Shown: positions 37,401 through 50,654 of the stretch, piece after piece
Numbering within the stretch: position 1 is the stretch's first letter
Layout: the number at the start of each line of letters is the position of its first letter
Notes under the pieces: model-generated
The model's database searches: none
What the model saw: the letters and a program-made list of their open reading frames with translations, nothing else
What the model was told of the DNA's origin: nothing
Translations under genes and position numbers: made by a program
DNA from: Acridotheres tristis
Lineage: Eukaryota > Chordata > Aves > Passeriformes > Sturnidae
DNA: 64,000 nt
Direction: 5' to 3'
Assembly (NCBI GenBank): GCA_037013685.1
Contig: CM072885.1
Span: 23,431,584 to 23,495,583, forward strand

Positions 37401-39739
37401 GTTATTCCATAGGAAACAGGGTAAGAATTGCTCCTTGCTTGCCCTGGATAGTTAGGCCTAAATTGTGTTTCTGAGCTTGGCTCACCTTCCATGCTGAAAT
37501 GCAGAGGACCTCCAGAAGTTCTTTCCTGTTCAGCTATGGTGTGAATCTGAGTCTAAGTAAAGAAGTTCTTAAAAGTGACTTCAAAACTCACTATTTACGT
37601 GTGAAATCCATGGAAAATCTTTGCTTCTCTGTTTGAATTCCCTCATCATATCCAAAAAGGTGAAATAAAAAAATGTAGAACAAGAGGTCAGATTTATAAA
37701 AGGAGCATCTTACCAGACAAGGCTGCACACTGGATTGTCCCAGCAGAATTAGCTTTTAATACCTGCGGAAGACCTCCTGAACTAGCTGGAACTGGGATAC
37801 TGGTGTTAGATGAACGCAGTAAATTAATTGTTTTTGGTTTTATGAACTCATTGGTAAAAGTTTGTTTAACCGTATCTTTGATGGAGGGTGCTGGGTGTGT
37901 TATTTTTCCGCATTATGCAGTAGTAAGTGTAATCTAAATATAAAATTGGACGCATGCAGGCCTCTTATCCTATAGAAACAAACAGCATTAAGAGGGCAGC
38001 TAGATACTCATGGACTGACAGGATCCCTAAAATGTACATCCCCATTCACCCTGAGCTACATAGGGCTGGGTGTGACATGGCTGTAATTTGGGTTGCTCTG
38101 GGAGGGCTGTGAGCCACAACTACCAAGAGAGAAAATGGACAATGTTGGTTCTCCTTCCCTCAACAAACAACAGTAAATAAATTCTCCTATCCTCTCTGTC
38201 TCTGTGCACACGGATTTATGGAAGTATATAAATGTCAGCAGGAACTGGAATGAGATGGTACCTCAAACAAATGTAAAAATCTTAGTTTGCAGCAAACACT
38301 GTTGTATCTGTGGTCACAATAACTTTGGCCGTGATTTATAAGTTAGGTTTGCATCTCTAACTGACTGAAATAGTTTCTAAATTAACCTTAAGGCAATTTA
38401 AAATACATTGTGTTGTTGCCTTTCAATTCCAATGGAAGCCCTTTTTATTTCCCAGGTTGTATAAATTTTGTGTACATCTCTATTTCATTCAGAGCTGGTG
38501 GGTTTCTACCTTCTTTGTTATAGCAGTACAAAGTAATTTGAAAAAATATGGGATGGGGAAAAGTTTGCAGTAGGTATTAATTTCAGAATAAAATATTATT
38601 TATATCTTCTGCAACAGTTTTTATTTGTTTGTTTTGTTTCGGTTGTAATAATGTAACGCATTTCCAGAATATTTCTCCTGTCTTTAAATACTTCAGAGTT
38701 GTGAATAAAAGTGAACTGCATTACAAGACTATTTTTTAGGATAGTCTTCATAAGATGTGCAAGTAATCATGTTCTGTAATGGATGCAACAGAGGACAAGA
38801 AAGCAGCAGAAAAACAGCTGTAATTTACAGCTGGTAAATTGTGCTACCTCTGTCAGCATCAAAAAAAGCTGGTTTGCTTCATATCTGCTAAAGTTCTCAT
38901 CCAGAATAATCTAATCAGTTGCAGGCTTTATAATCTTGACATTTTAGTGAAGCATTGCTCTGTAAACATCACATTTCTGCAGAGTGCTGCATACCTGTAA
39001 TAATTACCATGGCTTAAAGAAGCCTAGTTCATAATTTATAAATGACATAGACATTCCCACAAGTCCTGAGCGATAACATCTTTGATTAGAGCTATACACA
39101 GGCATGAAGGAGCTAATTTTGAATTCACAGGGATTCAGTACTGAGTAAGGTGACAGTTTTAGTGCCAAACATGCCATGAGACAGAAGAATTTCTTTACAT
39201 GGGTACATGAAATCTGCTGTGGCTTCTGCTGCATTTCTGGATGCCTTACTGGAGGTGAAGCCATTCGTGTGCTGTTAGGGCTGGGTGCCCCATCCTCTGC
39301 ATGCAGGAATAACTAAAGAGACGTTGAATTTTGACAGCATTTTTTCCAGGGAGAGCATCTCAGGATAAGAGGCTAGTGTGGAGTGTTTGAAGAAAACCAG
39401 GCTGACCCAGTTTTTCTGCACGTTTGGCATTTACAGGAATGAATTTACAGCAATTCCAAAAGACCAGGTAGTCTCACTCTCCCTGAAGTCCCACCAGGAG
39501 AACACTGGAATAATTAAGCCTGCAGTCATTCACATTGTTCCTGCTGTTGCTTTACCAAAATAAGGGATTACTGCCTTTACCTACTGACCCTTACCTACAG
39601 AGGTCTTCCTCATTGCCCACTGCTGATTGTCCTTTAATGCAATTCTGGAAAAATCATGTGAAAAGGAAAGTCTCCAGTTCTTAACTAAAAATTTTCAGTA
39701 ATATTGTGTAGAAAATAGGTATGTTGATATGTAGGTGAA

Positions 39740-39760
39740 TTTTTTTTTTTTTTTTTTTTT
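39740..39760 (-). repeat. T21 homopolymer (poly-A on minus strand)
   Basis: Twenty-one consecutive T. If it were the tail of a minus-strand retrocopy, the body would be at coordinates above 39760. No gene or SINE is recognised there and no poly(A) signal is seen. Confidence 0.95.
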
Positions 39761-42700
39761 GTGCATGGGTTAGCAACAGGATCAGCTGCAAAATAAAATA
39801 GGCTATAAAGAAGAAGGGGAAGGAGGTAAGTCTCGAGGCGCAGAGATGTCCTGTGGTTACAACAGAGAATGGGGATTCTGATTAAAAAGCTACAGACTGA
39901 TCCTAAGTAATATTCAAGGAACTGTTTGCCTGCCTTACTTTTCACATCAGAGTTGGTAACTACTGCTTTGATCTGCATGCTTTCAGTGCCATGCAAAGTA
40001 CAGAGCAGCTGGGTTTGAAAGCTTCAGGCAGTCTGTCTGCTTCAGCTGTGTGTCCCTGAAGGCTGGGCCAGCTGACAGCACAGGAGCTGTGATTAAGCTT
40101 TGGCTCAGGGTATGCTATGCTTATTCCAAAGGTTTTTGATGCTTCAGGGAGGTTGAAACAAATAAATAAACAACCCTGCCACATTTGCAGTAAAGAATTG
40201 AGATAGACCATCTCCCCAGCTGCCTGCTCTGCTCCTCTGCTTTGACTTCCACCTCCCCGTGCTGAAGTGATGCTGCCATGGCAGGGAGCAGCATTCCTTA
40301 GCACGGGCTCTTGCTGCAGATGAAGATGGGTTCACACTAATGAAGGAGGCTGTATATTTTGTTGTCCGAGGGGGAGGGCTGTTAGACCTGCTGGATTTTT
40401 AGTGCTGGGTAGCTGTGTCTGTTCTGTAAAGGCTTATTTCCCCATCAGAGATGGGAGAGCACTCAGGGGGAGGGGTTGGGCTTTTGCTTGTAGGTGGGTG
40501 AGAGCCAGAGCAGTGGGTTTTAGTTGTGCTGGGGTATTTGAGGAGTCTCTTTAAGGCTATGAGTCTTGCTTACCTTGGGAGGAAATGTGGTTTTATTAGT
40601 GTTTATTTGCCTGGTGTTGTGTTATTTCCCATGTGGTCAGGAATACTGGCTGTGGGAGCTGCCTAGTCATGCACAGCCTTTCTCTTTGCTGTGCTGTGTG
40701 GCTGTCTTGGATGTGTTCAATGTGCTGTATATCTTGAAAGACATCAGAATATTCTCAGCCCTGGTTGGGTAAGGTCTTAAATCTGTTTCTTCTGTCCTAT
40801 AGCTTTAGTAGCTCAGTAGTGGAACTGTAACTTGGAGGTGGTAACTGAGCTTCTGGAATCCTTTTTTTCGAAGGCTGTGTGGGAAGGGGTGACCTCTGTG
40901 ACTTTCTTATCTGTTGGGAGTGGTATTTAGAGGAGTCTTACTTTTTTTCTTATTGGCTCTCCCATAAAATTCTGAGCATAGAATCCTTAAGTGTCAAAAA
41001 CTTTATCTGTATTTCTGAGGGAAAGCAAGACAACAGTGGAAGAGAAGGCTTGGTAGTTTCAGCACAAAACTCTGCTTTTATTTTAGCTGCAGTCTGAGTT
41101 GATCCCCTGGGCTGACTAAATGTCAGATATGTGATAGAACTGAAACAGACACTGGCTTTCCTGCTTGTTAGTTGAAAATTTAGTGATGTTTCTGTGTCAG
41201 GAAATGCATGAATGTGAACATTAGTAGCCTGCTCCACAGGAGTGAGTGCATCAAACTAAATATTTTGGTGGTGTTTCCTTTCCCTCCTTCATTCTCCTGC
41301 CTTAATCTGATAAATGAGGTTTCTGTGTTCTGTAAGGTGCTGGATGTGTTGGTCAAAGGACTTGAGTTCAGTGTTAAGGGTTTTGTGTTGTGTACCTCCC
41401 CTTGCCTGAAGAAGTTGCTGGATGCAGCTCTCAGTTCATCTTGGGTGATTTTCAAAGAGATTTTAACAGATAGTTTAGGATGCAAAATTTGTTACAGACA
41501 TAAAGTAGCCTGGTTTTTAGGCCTCAACCTTTTATGTTTTGCTTGTTTCTGCCTACATGTAGATATTGAATAAGTGAGGTTTGCCTTAAGGATAGCACAG
41601 GCTGTTAAGTTTATGATGATTTCTGTGAAATAAAACAGGGTTGAATGCTTACAAATATTTAGGGTTATTTCCCAGCAGTAAGTCCCTGTGCTAGTTGCTC
41701 TGATTAAATGGAAACTGTGCTGAAAAAAATTACTTTCTGCAGTCACACTAACACATATTTTTTGTTAAAGAAATTATTGATAAAACATGGTGTTCCTAGT
41801 AGAAATTATACTTCCAGGTTATGGTTTTGTTTTATTTACCATTAATTAGACCTGTGTTTTAGAAGAGTCTATAGGGGAGCTTGAAATTCTAGTCTTGTCC
41901 TTACTACTTGCCTGGATGGATCAAACTGCTAATAGGAACTTAAAATGCAGTTATTGTTTAGGTTAAAATATCAGGGGGCACTATGGAGGCCATTAATACT
42001 GGAGCTATGAATTAACGTTTAATTCCTACTGGTTTAGTTTCTATTGTGGCAGGTTTTTCTAAACACCAACTAGCAGGCAATTTTTCTAATCTCTGGCTTG
42101 ACAGTATTTCAGTGTTGTTTACTGCATTGTCTGAACTTTTTGCTCTCTCAAAATATGAGAGTTTGTGTGCTCAGTGTCAGCTTATCATCTTGTCATTCTT
42201 TTCAAGCTATAAATGTATTTTCAAGGACTTTAAGAAATGTATAGATTTTTGTGGGTGTGAAATTGTCTAGTTTGGTTTTCTTTATCTCCTTTTTTTTTTC
42301 CCTTAATTGTAGCTGCATCCCAAAGCTCAGGGACTGCAGCCTTCCCTGCATGGATGCAAAAATGTGCCCTCAAAACCAGGGGAGTGTTAACAGAGCTAGG
42401 CTTAATGGATAACTGTAATTTTCATGTTACAAACCTTGCTTTGTGTAACTTCCTCTGAGCAGAGAGAGACCTCTATCATGTTCTTTTTCAAACTTGTAAT
42501 ACCCTATATCTCTCTCTTGAAATTATCTCTAAGAATCATATAAAACATGCTTCTTGCATGGTTTTAAATTACAAATAATTACTGATTCATATGTGTTATC
42601 TGTCCTTTCTTCCTCCTGTGCCACTTTAGTCTCTCTAATTTCTCCTTTAGTGGCTTTATCCTCTTTTTCCGGTTACTAGTATTTTCTCTCTCAAATGTCT

Positions 42701-45038
42701 GGAGTAAGTCTCTGGAAAACTGCATCATGGACAGCTGTTTATATTTTCCAAAATTGTTCTTTGGCTGGCATTCAGAGACTATTTTAGTGGTAAATAAATT
42801 AATGGGATTGTTTTAGAAGAGGAAACGTTTCTTCACTAGCTATTTTTACATATGTAAAAGGGTATTTAAATTTTTGTTTGTCTTCACAAGCTCTTATTGA
42901 AGTGAGTAACCCATTTATGCTTTTGTCTTTAATATATTACATCTTATCATGAAAGCTTCTCTTCCTCTTGCTCACCTTCTTTCACCCAAATGTTATGTGG
43001 GTGGCCTTTGGGGTTGCTCTCTTGGCTAGTGGAGATGGAGGGAGGGACAGGCACTTGGACTGCAAGAGGTCACTTCTGGAAGTGCTTGTGCTGTGAGGGG
43101 CTCCTGGCTTGTTTAAGGTGAGCAGCAAAGTTTTAGATGACTTCGTGCTTTGTATGTAATCTCAGATGTCAATGTGTTTGGTTTTAAATTTAAATTATAG
43201 CGGAAAATGTCCTTTTTATGTGCTTTTCTTTGCTTGAAGAAAAAGCCTCAAAGACATTTACATTTCTGCCAGAGGTGATTGTCTTCTTTCCTTTTTCTTT
43301 CTATTAGATATTGTAGTTGTGTCACCCACTTATTGACTTTCATCTCTGAAACTGAGTGAGCTCCTTACCCTCAGTGCTGAGTTCTCATATAACCTTGAGA
43401 CAGAATTGTAATTCTCTGCATCATCTCCTGATTTTTGGTGTCTTTTTAAAGTGTGTTATTGGAACTCTTGGTTAATCCTACATCCATGCAGCTAATACCT
43501 TACTTGGGGAGAAAAATTGCATTCTTGCTTCCTAATTCTTTTTGATACATCCAAGGATTATGTTTGCTCTTTTCCTGACAAAGAATCATACAGAGACATT
43601 TTGTGGGCTTGCTCATCCTCCATGTCTCATTTCTCTTCAGAGCTTTTGCAGCTGCTGACATTATTCATAAAAATACTGAATAGTGCCAAACCTGTGCTTT
43701 GTTAATTAGAAACTGTCTCTGCAGCCTGTAGTCTTCAATAGGAAATGGTGGTGAAAGTTTAATGAAAAAGTATGTTTGACCCTGTGTTTCATCTCTTGTA
43801 TGTCATCTGCCTGCAGTTATGCAATTTGCTCTGGATAATACTGTAAAATTGAGGGAAAATGAAGATTTTTGATAACTAATTTCCAAGATTTTTATATTAT
43901 TCTTCAAAAGAATTAATTATAGAATTATATTAAAGAATTAATGAATTAAAGAAAATATATACTTCATATCTTTGAAATATAATGGCATGAATCTTGTAGT
44001 AGAATCTTCCAAAGAGCAGCATGAAAAATGCAGATTCATATCTTTTCCTCCTCATTCCATAGCTGCAGATAATTATTTTTAGATCTTTTTAATATTATAA
44101 AAAAGGTTGTATATTGTAGAGTTTCTTTTGTAAAGGTACATGAATTAAAAAAAAAAAGGCAAAAAGCAACCTTGTAACCCCCTCCAAAGTAGCGGTGTAT
44201 TTATCTACACCATTTTATCACTGACAGTGTATCACTAACTTAATTAACTAAGCTAAGAGGGGAAACAGCTTTTTGGCTACTGATGTACTTCTTAACCAAA
44301 TCCCCTTTACAGATGGGGTGGTGGTGTGTCTCTAAACCTGTGTGTTCATACAACATGTTTGAATTTCGATCTAAAATAATGAACATTATCTGGGGCTGTT
44401 TGGACAGAAGAATTCCATTTTGGGAATGCTGAAGCTCAAATCAGAACAAGTCAGCTTTCTGAGCAGTTAAGTTTATTTAGCAGGGAGAAAAAATGTAAAA
44501 TAAGCCAGTGTCATCATGGTTTCATCACTCTCAGGTGGTCTGAAAGGTCTGGAGTCCTATATTTAAAAATTAAGCAAAGTGCCAGTGCTATCCTTTTTCA
44601 TGTTCTCTTTCTTGTTTGTTTGTTGTTTTGTATTGTTTTGGTGGGTTTTTTTTAGGGGTGGGAATCACCTTTTACTGAGGAGGAGAAGAGATGGGCTGAG
44701 GGTTGAAAGAAGTTCTGGCAGCTCTTTAATGAGCAACTTTGTGAACAGCAGATGTCTCAGTGCTCTTGAGATGCAAAAGTAATTTTTCATTGGCACTGTA
44801 TCTGTTTCAAATCAAACCTGCCAAGTTAAAAATGATGGTAATTGAATCACACTTTCTTAAGCAGCCATTATCTGTTTTTCTGAAATGAACAGGAATTTTA
44901 CCCCCAGCCAGTTTGGGTACTTCAAATTAATGGCTGTGGTAACTCAGGTGACTGTCAGGATGCTACCAGAGTATGAGCAGCACCTTGTTAATCGAAACCC
45001 TGCGCAGGCACAGGACTAGGACATCATTCATGTCCTTG

Positions 45039-45497
45039 AAATCATAGCATGGTTTGGGTTGGGACAGGTTGTTCAAAGTCCTTTACAGCCTGGCCTTGTA
45101 TGCTTCCAGGGATGGGGCATTCACAGTTTCTCTGGGCAGCCTCTGCAGGCCCTCACCACCCTCATAGTAAAGAATTTCTTCCTAACATTCAATCCAAGCC
45201 TACCTTCAGCTGAAAGTGGCCAACCCCTTGTCCTGTCACTCCATGCCCTTGTAAAAAGTCCCTCCCCAGCTCTGGTAGCCCCTTTGGGCACTGGAAGGTA
45301 CTCTAATGTCTCCCCAGAGCCTTCTCAGGCTGAACAAACCTAGCTTTCTCAGCCTGGCTCCATAGCAGGCGTGCTCCAGCCCTCTGAGCATCTTTGTGGT
45401 CTCCTCTGGATTTACTCCAGCAGGTCCCATGCCATCCTTAGGCTGGGGGCCTCAGAGCTGGATGCAATGTCCCAAATGGGCCCTCACCAGGGTGGCT
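45039..45497 (-). repeat. CR1 LINE 3' region, antisense to BICD1
   Basis: Read on the minus strand this is a nearly complete bird CR1 3' segment. On the + strand it opens with the terminal 'atcatagcatggtttgggtt'. It then reads 'gatggggcattcacagtttc', 'tgggcagcctctgcaggccc', 'gtaaagaatttcttcctaac', 'ccccttgtcctgtcactcca', 'ttctcaggctgaacaaaccta' and 'gggggcctcagagctggatg'. The 3' terminus is present and the 5' end is truncated. Frames in it are non-coding remnants. Confidence 0.94.
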
Positions 45498-46654
45498 CTT
45501 CATTCAATGATGAAACTGTTAATGTAACGAGACTCAGGTTTTTTATGTGAAAACACTTAGATTTTGTTGAAATAGTTTTTGTCATGTTGGATAAACTGGA
45601 AGCTGGGAGGAATCTCACATAAAGAGAGAAAAATGTATTTTCATTTAGAAACAAATTCAAGCATACATTTGACTTTAGCAGCAGAATAAATATATTTTTA
45701 CAAGCAAGCACACAGATGTTAGGGTTGGAATTCTGTTGAAAAACCTTTTTCAAACTTACACTTTAGTTGCAATGTCACTACTTACCCGTCATCAGCATCA
45801 CTTTCCCTAGTCATATTATTTTCTCCCAAGAGCTGAATGGAGGGCTGCAGAGAATCACCTGTCCTTGCAGGTTGTCAGAACGTTTTTCTCTTGTTATCAT
45901 AGGAATTTCATCAAGACATCTGTCCTATTTCATAAAAGTTTGACTGGAGATGGATGTGTAAGTTTGTATTATCTACTTTGATACTTAGAAAACTTATGAA
46001 TGGAAAAATGTGCTGTGCAATCTGATGCAGAAGGGAGAAAAAGAAGAAGAATCTTCTGTAAGTCTAGAAGACAGTTTTCTAGGGGAAAAGGCTGATGTGG
46101 CCATCAGCAGTCAAGGTATAAGTGTACTTGGAGAAGGGGACCTCAAGCTCAGTCTTCATGGAATTCCCATTTGGATACAATGGAAGCATAACAACTCTGT
46201 GCTTTCTGCCAAGGGACTGCACAGCTGGAAAGGACTGATAGGAATAATTTGGCTCAGATTCCAGGGGAATTTTCCTGTAAGGGGCTTTTCTAAGGTCTTT
46301 TCTAAGTGACTGTTTGCACAGGAGCAATTGCTTATTGCTTCCCTGCCTGAGTTGCAGAAGGGGGTAGAAGCAAAAATTATTCTATAGAGTTTATGAACCC
46401 TTGATTATTTACCCCTTTGAATACTGGTAGGTCTGTACTGGGATAGCTCAGGTTTCACAGTGCAACCCACTAGATTTATATGCAGGTGCAATTTAGCCTG
46501 TGAGTCTAAAGATAACTGCCTGATTTGTTAACAGTGTGGAAACCCTGGTATGTTTTGAGTTCTGTAGCTAATGAGCTTTGCAATCAGGCCATAATTTAAA
46601 CCGCATAAATATGTTGTCTTTTGGGTATTTTTATGGGATTGTTTTGTTTGGCTG

Positions 46655-46668
46655 TTTTTTTTTTTTTT
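46655..46668. repeat. T14 homopolymer
   Basis: Fourteen consecutive T within a T/G-rich stretch. Confidence 0.95.
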
Positions 46669-48203
46669 AAACCTAGCATTCAAATCTGTCATTAATTTAA
46701 GCATAGCACATTAACTAGAACCTTGCCCTGTATAGCCTGTAAATGGTTATTTGCTAAAACAAGATAAAATATTGCAATTGTTTTGCTTCAGTAAGGATGT
46801 AAACAGTCTAATTGGAAACGAATTAGTTACTCGTTTTTAGTGTGATGTGTTGTTGATCAGTTTGAAATCCAAGTGCCGCTATTTCTCTGCATTTTGGTTG
46901 CTCACTGATGTCCTGGAGGTTAAATGTAGGTAACCCAGGGTACACCTTTTTGTTTCGTGTGTCCATTGTTTCGAAAATATAGGTGAGTGCTGCATGCATA
47001 CATTAATTAAAAAAAAGTCGAGTGGAAAAGTGCTCTTCTTGTGCGTGGATGTTGGTGAAGCAGTTTGATGTACAACAAAGCTTCAAAGGATTTCACTGGC
47101 CATGCAAGTAGGAGACATTGATATGTTTGTAACTCCTCTGTTGTGACAAACAAGAGGTGCATTAACTTCTTAAATTGAGGTTATCTCAGATGGAAGTAGC
47201 ACATTTGCTGGTTTTGTAGGGTTCAGCTGCAGCAAAAGGGGGTTTCACCTTGGCTGGTTTAAAACTTCAGAATGTTTTAATTTGGTTTTGATTTTGGGGG
47301 ATGGAATGGTTTGCCAGTACTAACAAGCAGATTTCTGTAGTACCCTTAAAATAACATGGTTATTTCAATGGTTAATAGCATTGCAGAGTCTATTAGAGTG
47401 ATAACACTGGACTTCATGATTATAGGTTTTTTTTCTTCTGTAGTTTCACTGATTTTGTTTATAATAACTTTTCCTTTCCATTTTCTTTTATGGTGACATA
47501 TGCTGCTTATTAAGCAATCCACTATGTAGTTAAGTACAGAACTTCATAATTTGCCAGATTTGCATCAGCAAGGCTGATGTTACAAATACTTGTTAGGCAA
47601 AACTACTGTGAGCTCATTCTTGCTACCCTGCTTGGACAAAATGAATTCAGTAGCATTGCCAAAACCTCCACAAAGAACTGCAAGCTCCTGTAGGAGGTTC
47701 TGTTGGGACTGCTTATCTGCTTAAAGATAGGCTTTTATTGAAATCTGTGATGGATGTACTTGATGCAGAATATAAATTGTTATGAAAATAAAGTGATAAA
47801 GCAACTGCATTCTGCATTGCATATTGTAAGTTAATAAAAAGAGTCTGCAGGGAACATGGGGACTTGGGTACTGTGAAAGGAGAGAATCACAGAAAGGATC
47901 CTGCACAGATGTGGTGGTGACAGCATCTAAATTAGCAGGTTTGTACATAACTCCAGACCTTCCTTCTTCAGGCTTTGGCCAAACTCAAAGCTTTTTAGTC
48001 CATGAGGACCATGCCATCATCATTTAGGGGCGAGCTTTTGTCAGCACCAGAAATGACTCAGGTCTGTGAGGCCGTGCAGAGACACTATTTTGAAGGGTGG
48101 TGTGAATGAATCTTGAATGGAGGATAACAGGACTGAGTGATAAATGCTTTAATGAGTTCCTAGTCTTTTTCTTTCATCAAGACAGATGATAAAGATGCTT
48201 TTT

Positions 48204-48217
48204 TGTGTGTGTGTGTG
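48204..48217. repeat. (TG)7 microsatellite
   Basis: Seven TG units following a short T-run. Confidence 0.95.
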
Positions 48218-49648
48218 ATATTATTTCTATGCTGGAAGTCCTCATGCAGCCGGGCAGAGGAAATGGGCTCTAATGAGTTCATCTCCAGTCAGACACTGGC
48301 TTAATGGATCATAATAGGAATTGAGTGCTTCAGATTTCTTATGGAAAAGGCAGAATCTGTAACAGCTGTTCTTTGAAATATAATTTTTCCTTCCAGCAAA
48401 ATATGAAAGAGATGAGGAAAAGAGTGTGTGGAATCAATCCCTGCCAGTTAAATCTCATCTCTTATTGTAGTTTATTCTGCATTGAACACCTTTTGAATGG
48501 ATGGTTTATTTCTCCAGCATAGTTGCACTCGTCCATTTTCTCCCCATGACTGTTGCTCTCTCCCATCTCCTCTGTGGAAGCACCCCCCTTTCTATCTGTA
48601 GCCATGCAAATGAGACTGGAAGGATAAGTCAGGAAGGCCTGAATTCATGGGAGATGGAGAACAAATCTGTTTACAACTCCTTTAATCAAGCAGCAGATGG
48701 TTGTGTGATGCTGGAGCCAGTGGTTCTGTCTATCTGCATGAGGCTACAGAAATGGAGGAAGGTAAAGCAGTCATGGCAGCCTACCCTGTCTGTAGGTTTT
48801 CTATTTCTGTGTTTCCTACATAATTAACTAGCTCTGCCTGGATCTCTGTTTTGTCCAAACAGCTGATTTCCTGAAAATGCTTCCAGTTGGACTGTAGTCA
48901 CCTCCAGCTCTCTTGCTTAGATGTTTCTGGAGAGGAGCTCTGCCATAAGCAAGCACTTCAGAATTAACCAGAGTGGTGGAGGTGGCTTCCTGCTGGCACT
49001 GGAGCCCTCAGTCATGACTCCTTGATTCCTGCACTTTGCCAGACAAAGGGATTGCTCCATAACACTGCAAACTAGATCCAAGTTTTAGTCTGGAATAGAG
49101 CAGTTACTCTGGTCCTGTGGTGCCAGTTGAGCCAGTCACAGGGTTACACGAAGGAAAAAAAATAGCTTCTATCTCATGGCAGCAGCTTGTTCCATCAAGC
49201 ACGTGCCTTCTGCTTTTTTACAGACTGACTTGTGGAAAGGAGAATTCAGCAATAACTGCCTTGTTTCTAGTTTAGCAAAAAGTATTTGTGTATCCAGTTG
49301 ATTAAGCCACTTAGACTCAATCTGGTGAATGAGTTGCTTAAAGGAAGATGATTAATGTGTGCCAACCCCATTGTCCAGCTGAAACTTGTTTACCACACTA
49401 AAATGTCAACATTATCTGCTGCTGTCTTGAAGTGTTAGTATTTTTGTCTTCAGACAATGCAGCATTGCTGGAATACTAATGAGGCAGATGCAGTGATGAG
49501 TCAGAGGACTTCTGTAGCTCTTAAGTCTTTATGTAAATTCATGTGTAAGACTCCATACCTGGCATTTTGGGAAATAATGAGATTTTGGTGCATGTTTATC
49601 AAAATACGGGATTTTTGTCTTCACTATTTCAAGTGTCTTTATCCACAT

Positions 49649-50237
49649 AAGAAGTGTTATAAACGAGAATCAAACGTCTCGATATTCAGCAGAATTTAGA
49701 TTGCTTTATTTGATATAAACAGAGCAAGCAGCACGCTGGGGAACGTGAGGGGTCACTGACCACACCACGCTCCACTGAACCCTGGCCCAGTCTCTTCTTA
49801 TGCTATGGTTTCTCGTTGCAATCAATCATTTTTGGTTTTTTGCTGTCATAATTTTGCCAGGTAAGCAGTGGTGGTCAAATAAACATCCTTGCACAAATTC
49901 ACAAAGTGTCTGGCAATAGTCAGTTTCACAGATAGCTGCCTGGTCCTTGTAGATAACCACCAGTGAAGTTCTGGATGTCTGGTCCTTGAGATAGGCAGCA
50001 TTGATCAGACAAAGGCAGGAAGGGCTATTGGGAAGTCTGATTTTGCAAGCTGGTGGTAGATGCAACTTATTTGGAAAACATAATATAACATAACAAGGTG
50101 GCTTAAAACAGAATGATTTTATCATATAATTTCCTTTATCTAGTGTCCATGCTTCACTTCAAAGCTTAGTTTTCTGGTTTATACAAACTCCAATGCTTTT
50201 GTGATTAACGCGACTCTCTTATCAATTATCATAGAAG
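49649..50237 (-). mobile_element. probable solo LTR, antisense to BICD1
   Basis: Proposed LTR 49655-50231 (577 bp) on the minus strand. In sense orientation it starts TGATAATTGATAAGAG and ends …CTCGTTTATAACA. A poly(A) signal (TTTATT on the + strand, 49705-49710) lies about 50 bp from that end. The U5-like end, with its 'cgagacgtttgattctcg' run, looks like a retroviral R/U5. Flanks are AAGAAG (49649-49654) and TAGAAG (50232-50237), a 6-bp duplication with one mismatch. No gag, pol or env is attached. The mismatch suggests an older insertion or a slightly wrong outer boundary. Confidence 0.6.
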
Positions 50238-50401
50238 GAAGAAAAAACTATGCAACTTGTAATTAGTTCTTAGGTAATGGATACTAGGATGTGAAATGAT
50301 TGACAAGTGGGAAAATAACCAGTTTGTTTAAAACATAGATATGACCAAAAGCGTTTAGAGTCTTAAGTGATGGTGCTGTCTGCAAAAAATCTGGGGTTTT
50401 T

Positions 50402-50654
50402 TGTGCTGTGAAGCAAGCCAATAATTAGACACTTGAGAGAAACATGTATTATTTATTTCAGAGTTGTGCAATCCAGTGTGCTTGGTGGAATTCCACAAGC
50501 GCATCAACTATCAAAATGTTTTACTACTTACATATTTTACCAGCAAGGAATAGTAATTATTAGAAAACTATGTAACTTGTAGCCAATGAACATTAATGCC
50601 TGTCTTCTACTGGTTCATGATTCTCTTGCTTCTCATGCTATTTAGTCCATGTGC
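50402..50654 (-). mobile_element. short solo LTR (243 bp) with 5-bp target duplication, antisense to BICD1
   Basis: The LTR is 50407-50649. On the minus strand it begins TGGACTAAATAG and ends GCTTGCTTCACA, giving TG…CA termini. Perfect direct repeats TGTGC flank it at 50402-50406 and 50650-50654. The minus-strand poly(A) signal AATAAA (TTTATT at 50452-50457) lies about 45 bp from the end, as expected for R-U5. There is no internal sequence. A 5-bp duplication fits ERVL/ERV3 or some ERV1 elements; the class is inference. Confidence 0.8.

Larger units (their letters stand above)
27591..45038 (+). other. 17 kb of intron 1 with no recognised gene or large repeat
   Basis: AT-rich intron. It holds a short tandem repeat (28425-28477), a T21 run (39740-39760) and a minus-strand open frame (36018-36425) discussed under findings. 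From about 40350 to 41600 the + strand is visibly rich in G and T relative to C and A, as transcribed non-template strands often are. No BICD1 exon, RNA gene or confident mobile element is visible. Confidence 0.45.
45498..49654 (+). other. intron 1, nothing major recognised
   Basis: Ordinary AT-rich intron, with a T14 run at 46655-46668 and a (TG)7 tract at 48204-48217. No gene or clear mobile element is seen. Confidence 0.45.

Noticed and set aside
39740..39996. T21 run as the tail of a minus-strand processed pseudogene
   Set aside because: No recognisable gene body or poly(A) signal in the adjoining sequence. The overlapping 103-codon frame is simply Lys-rich from the T-run.
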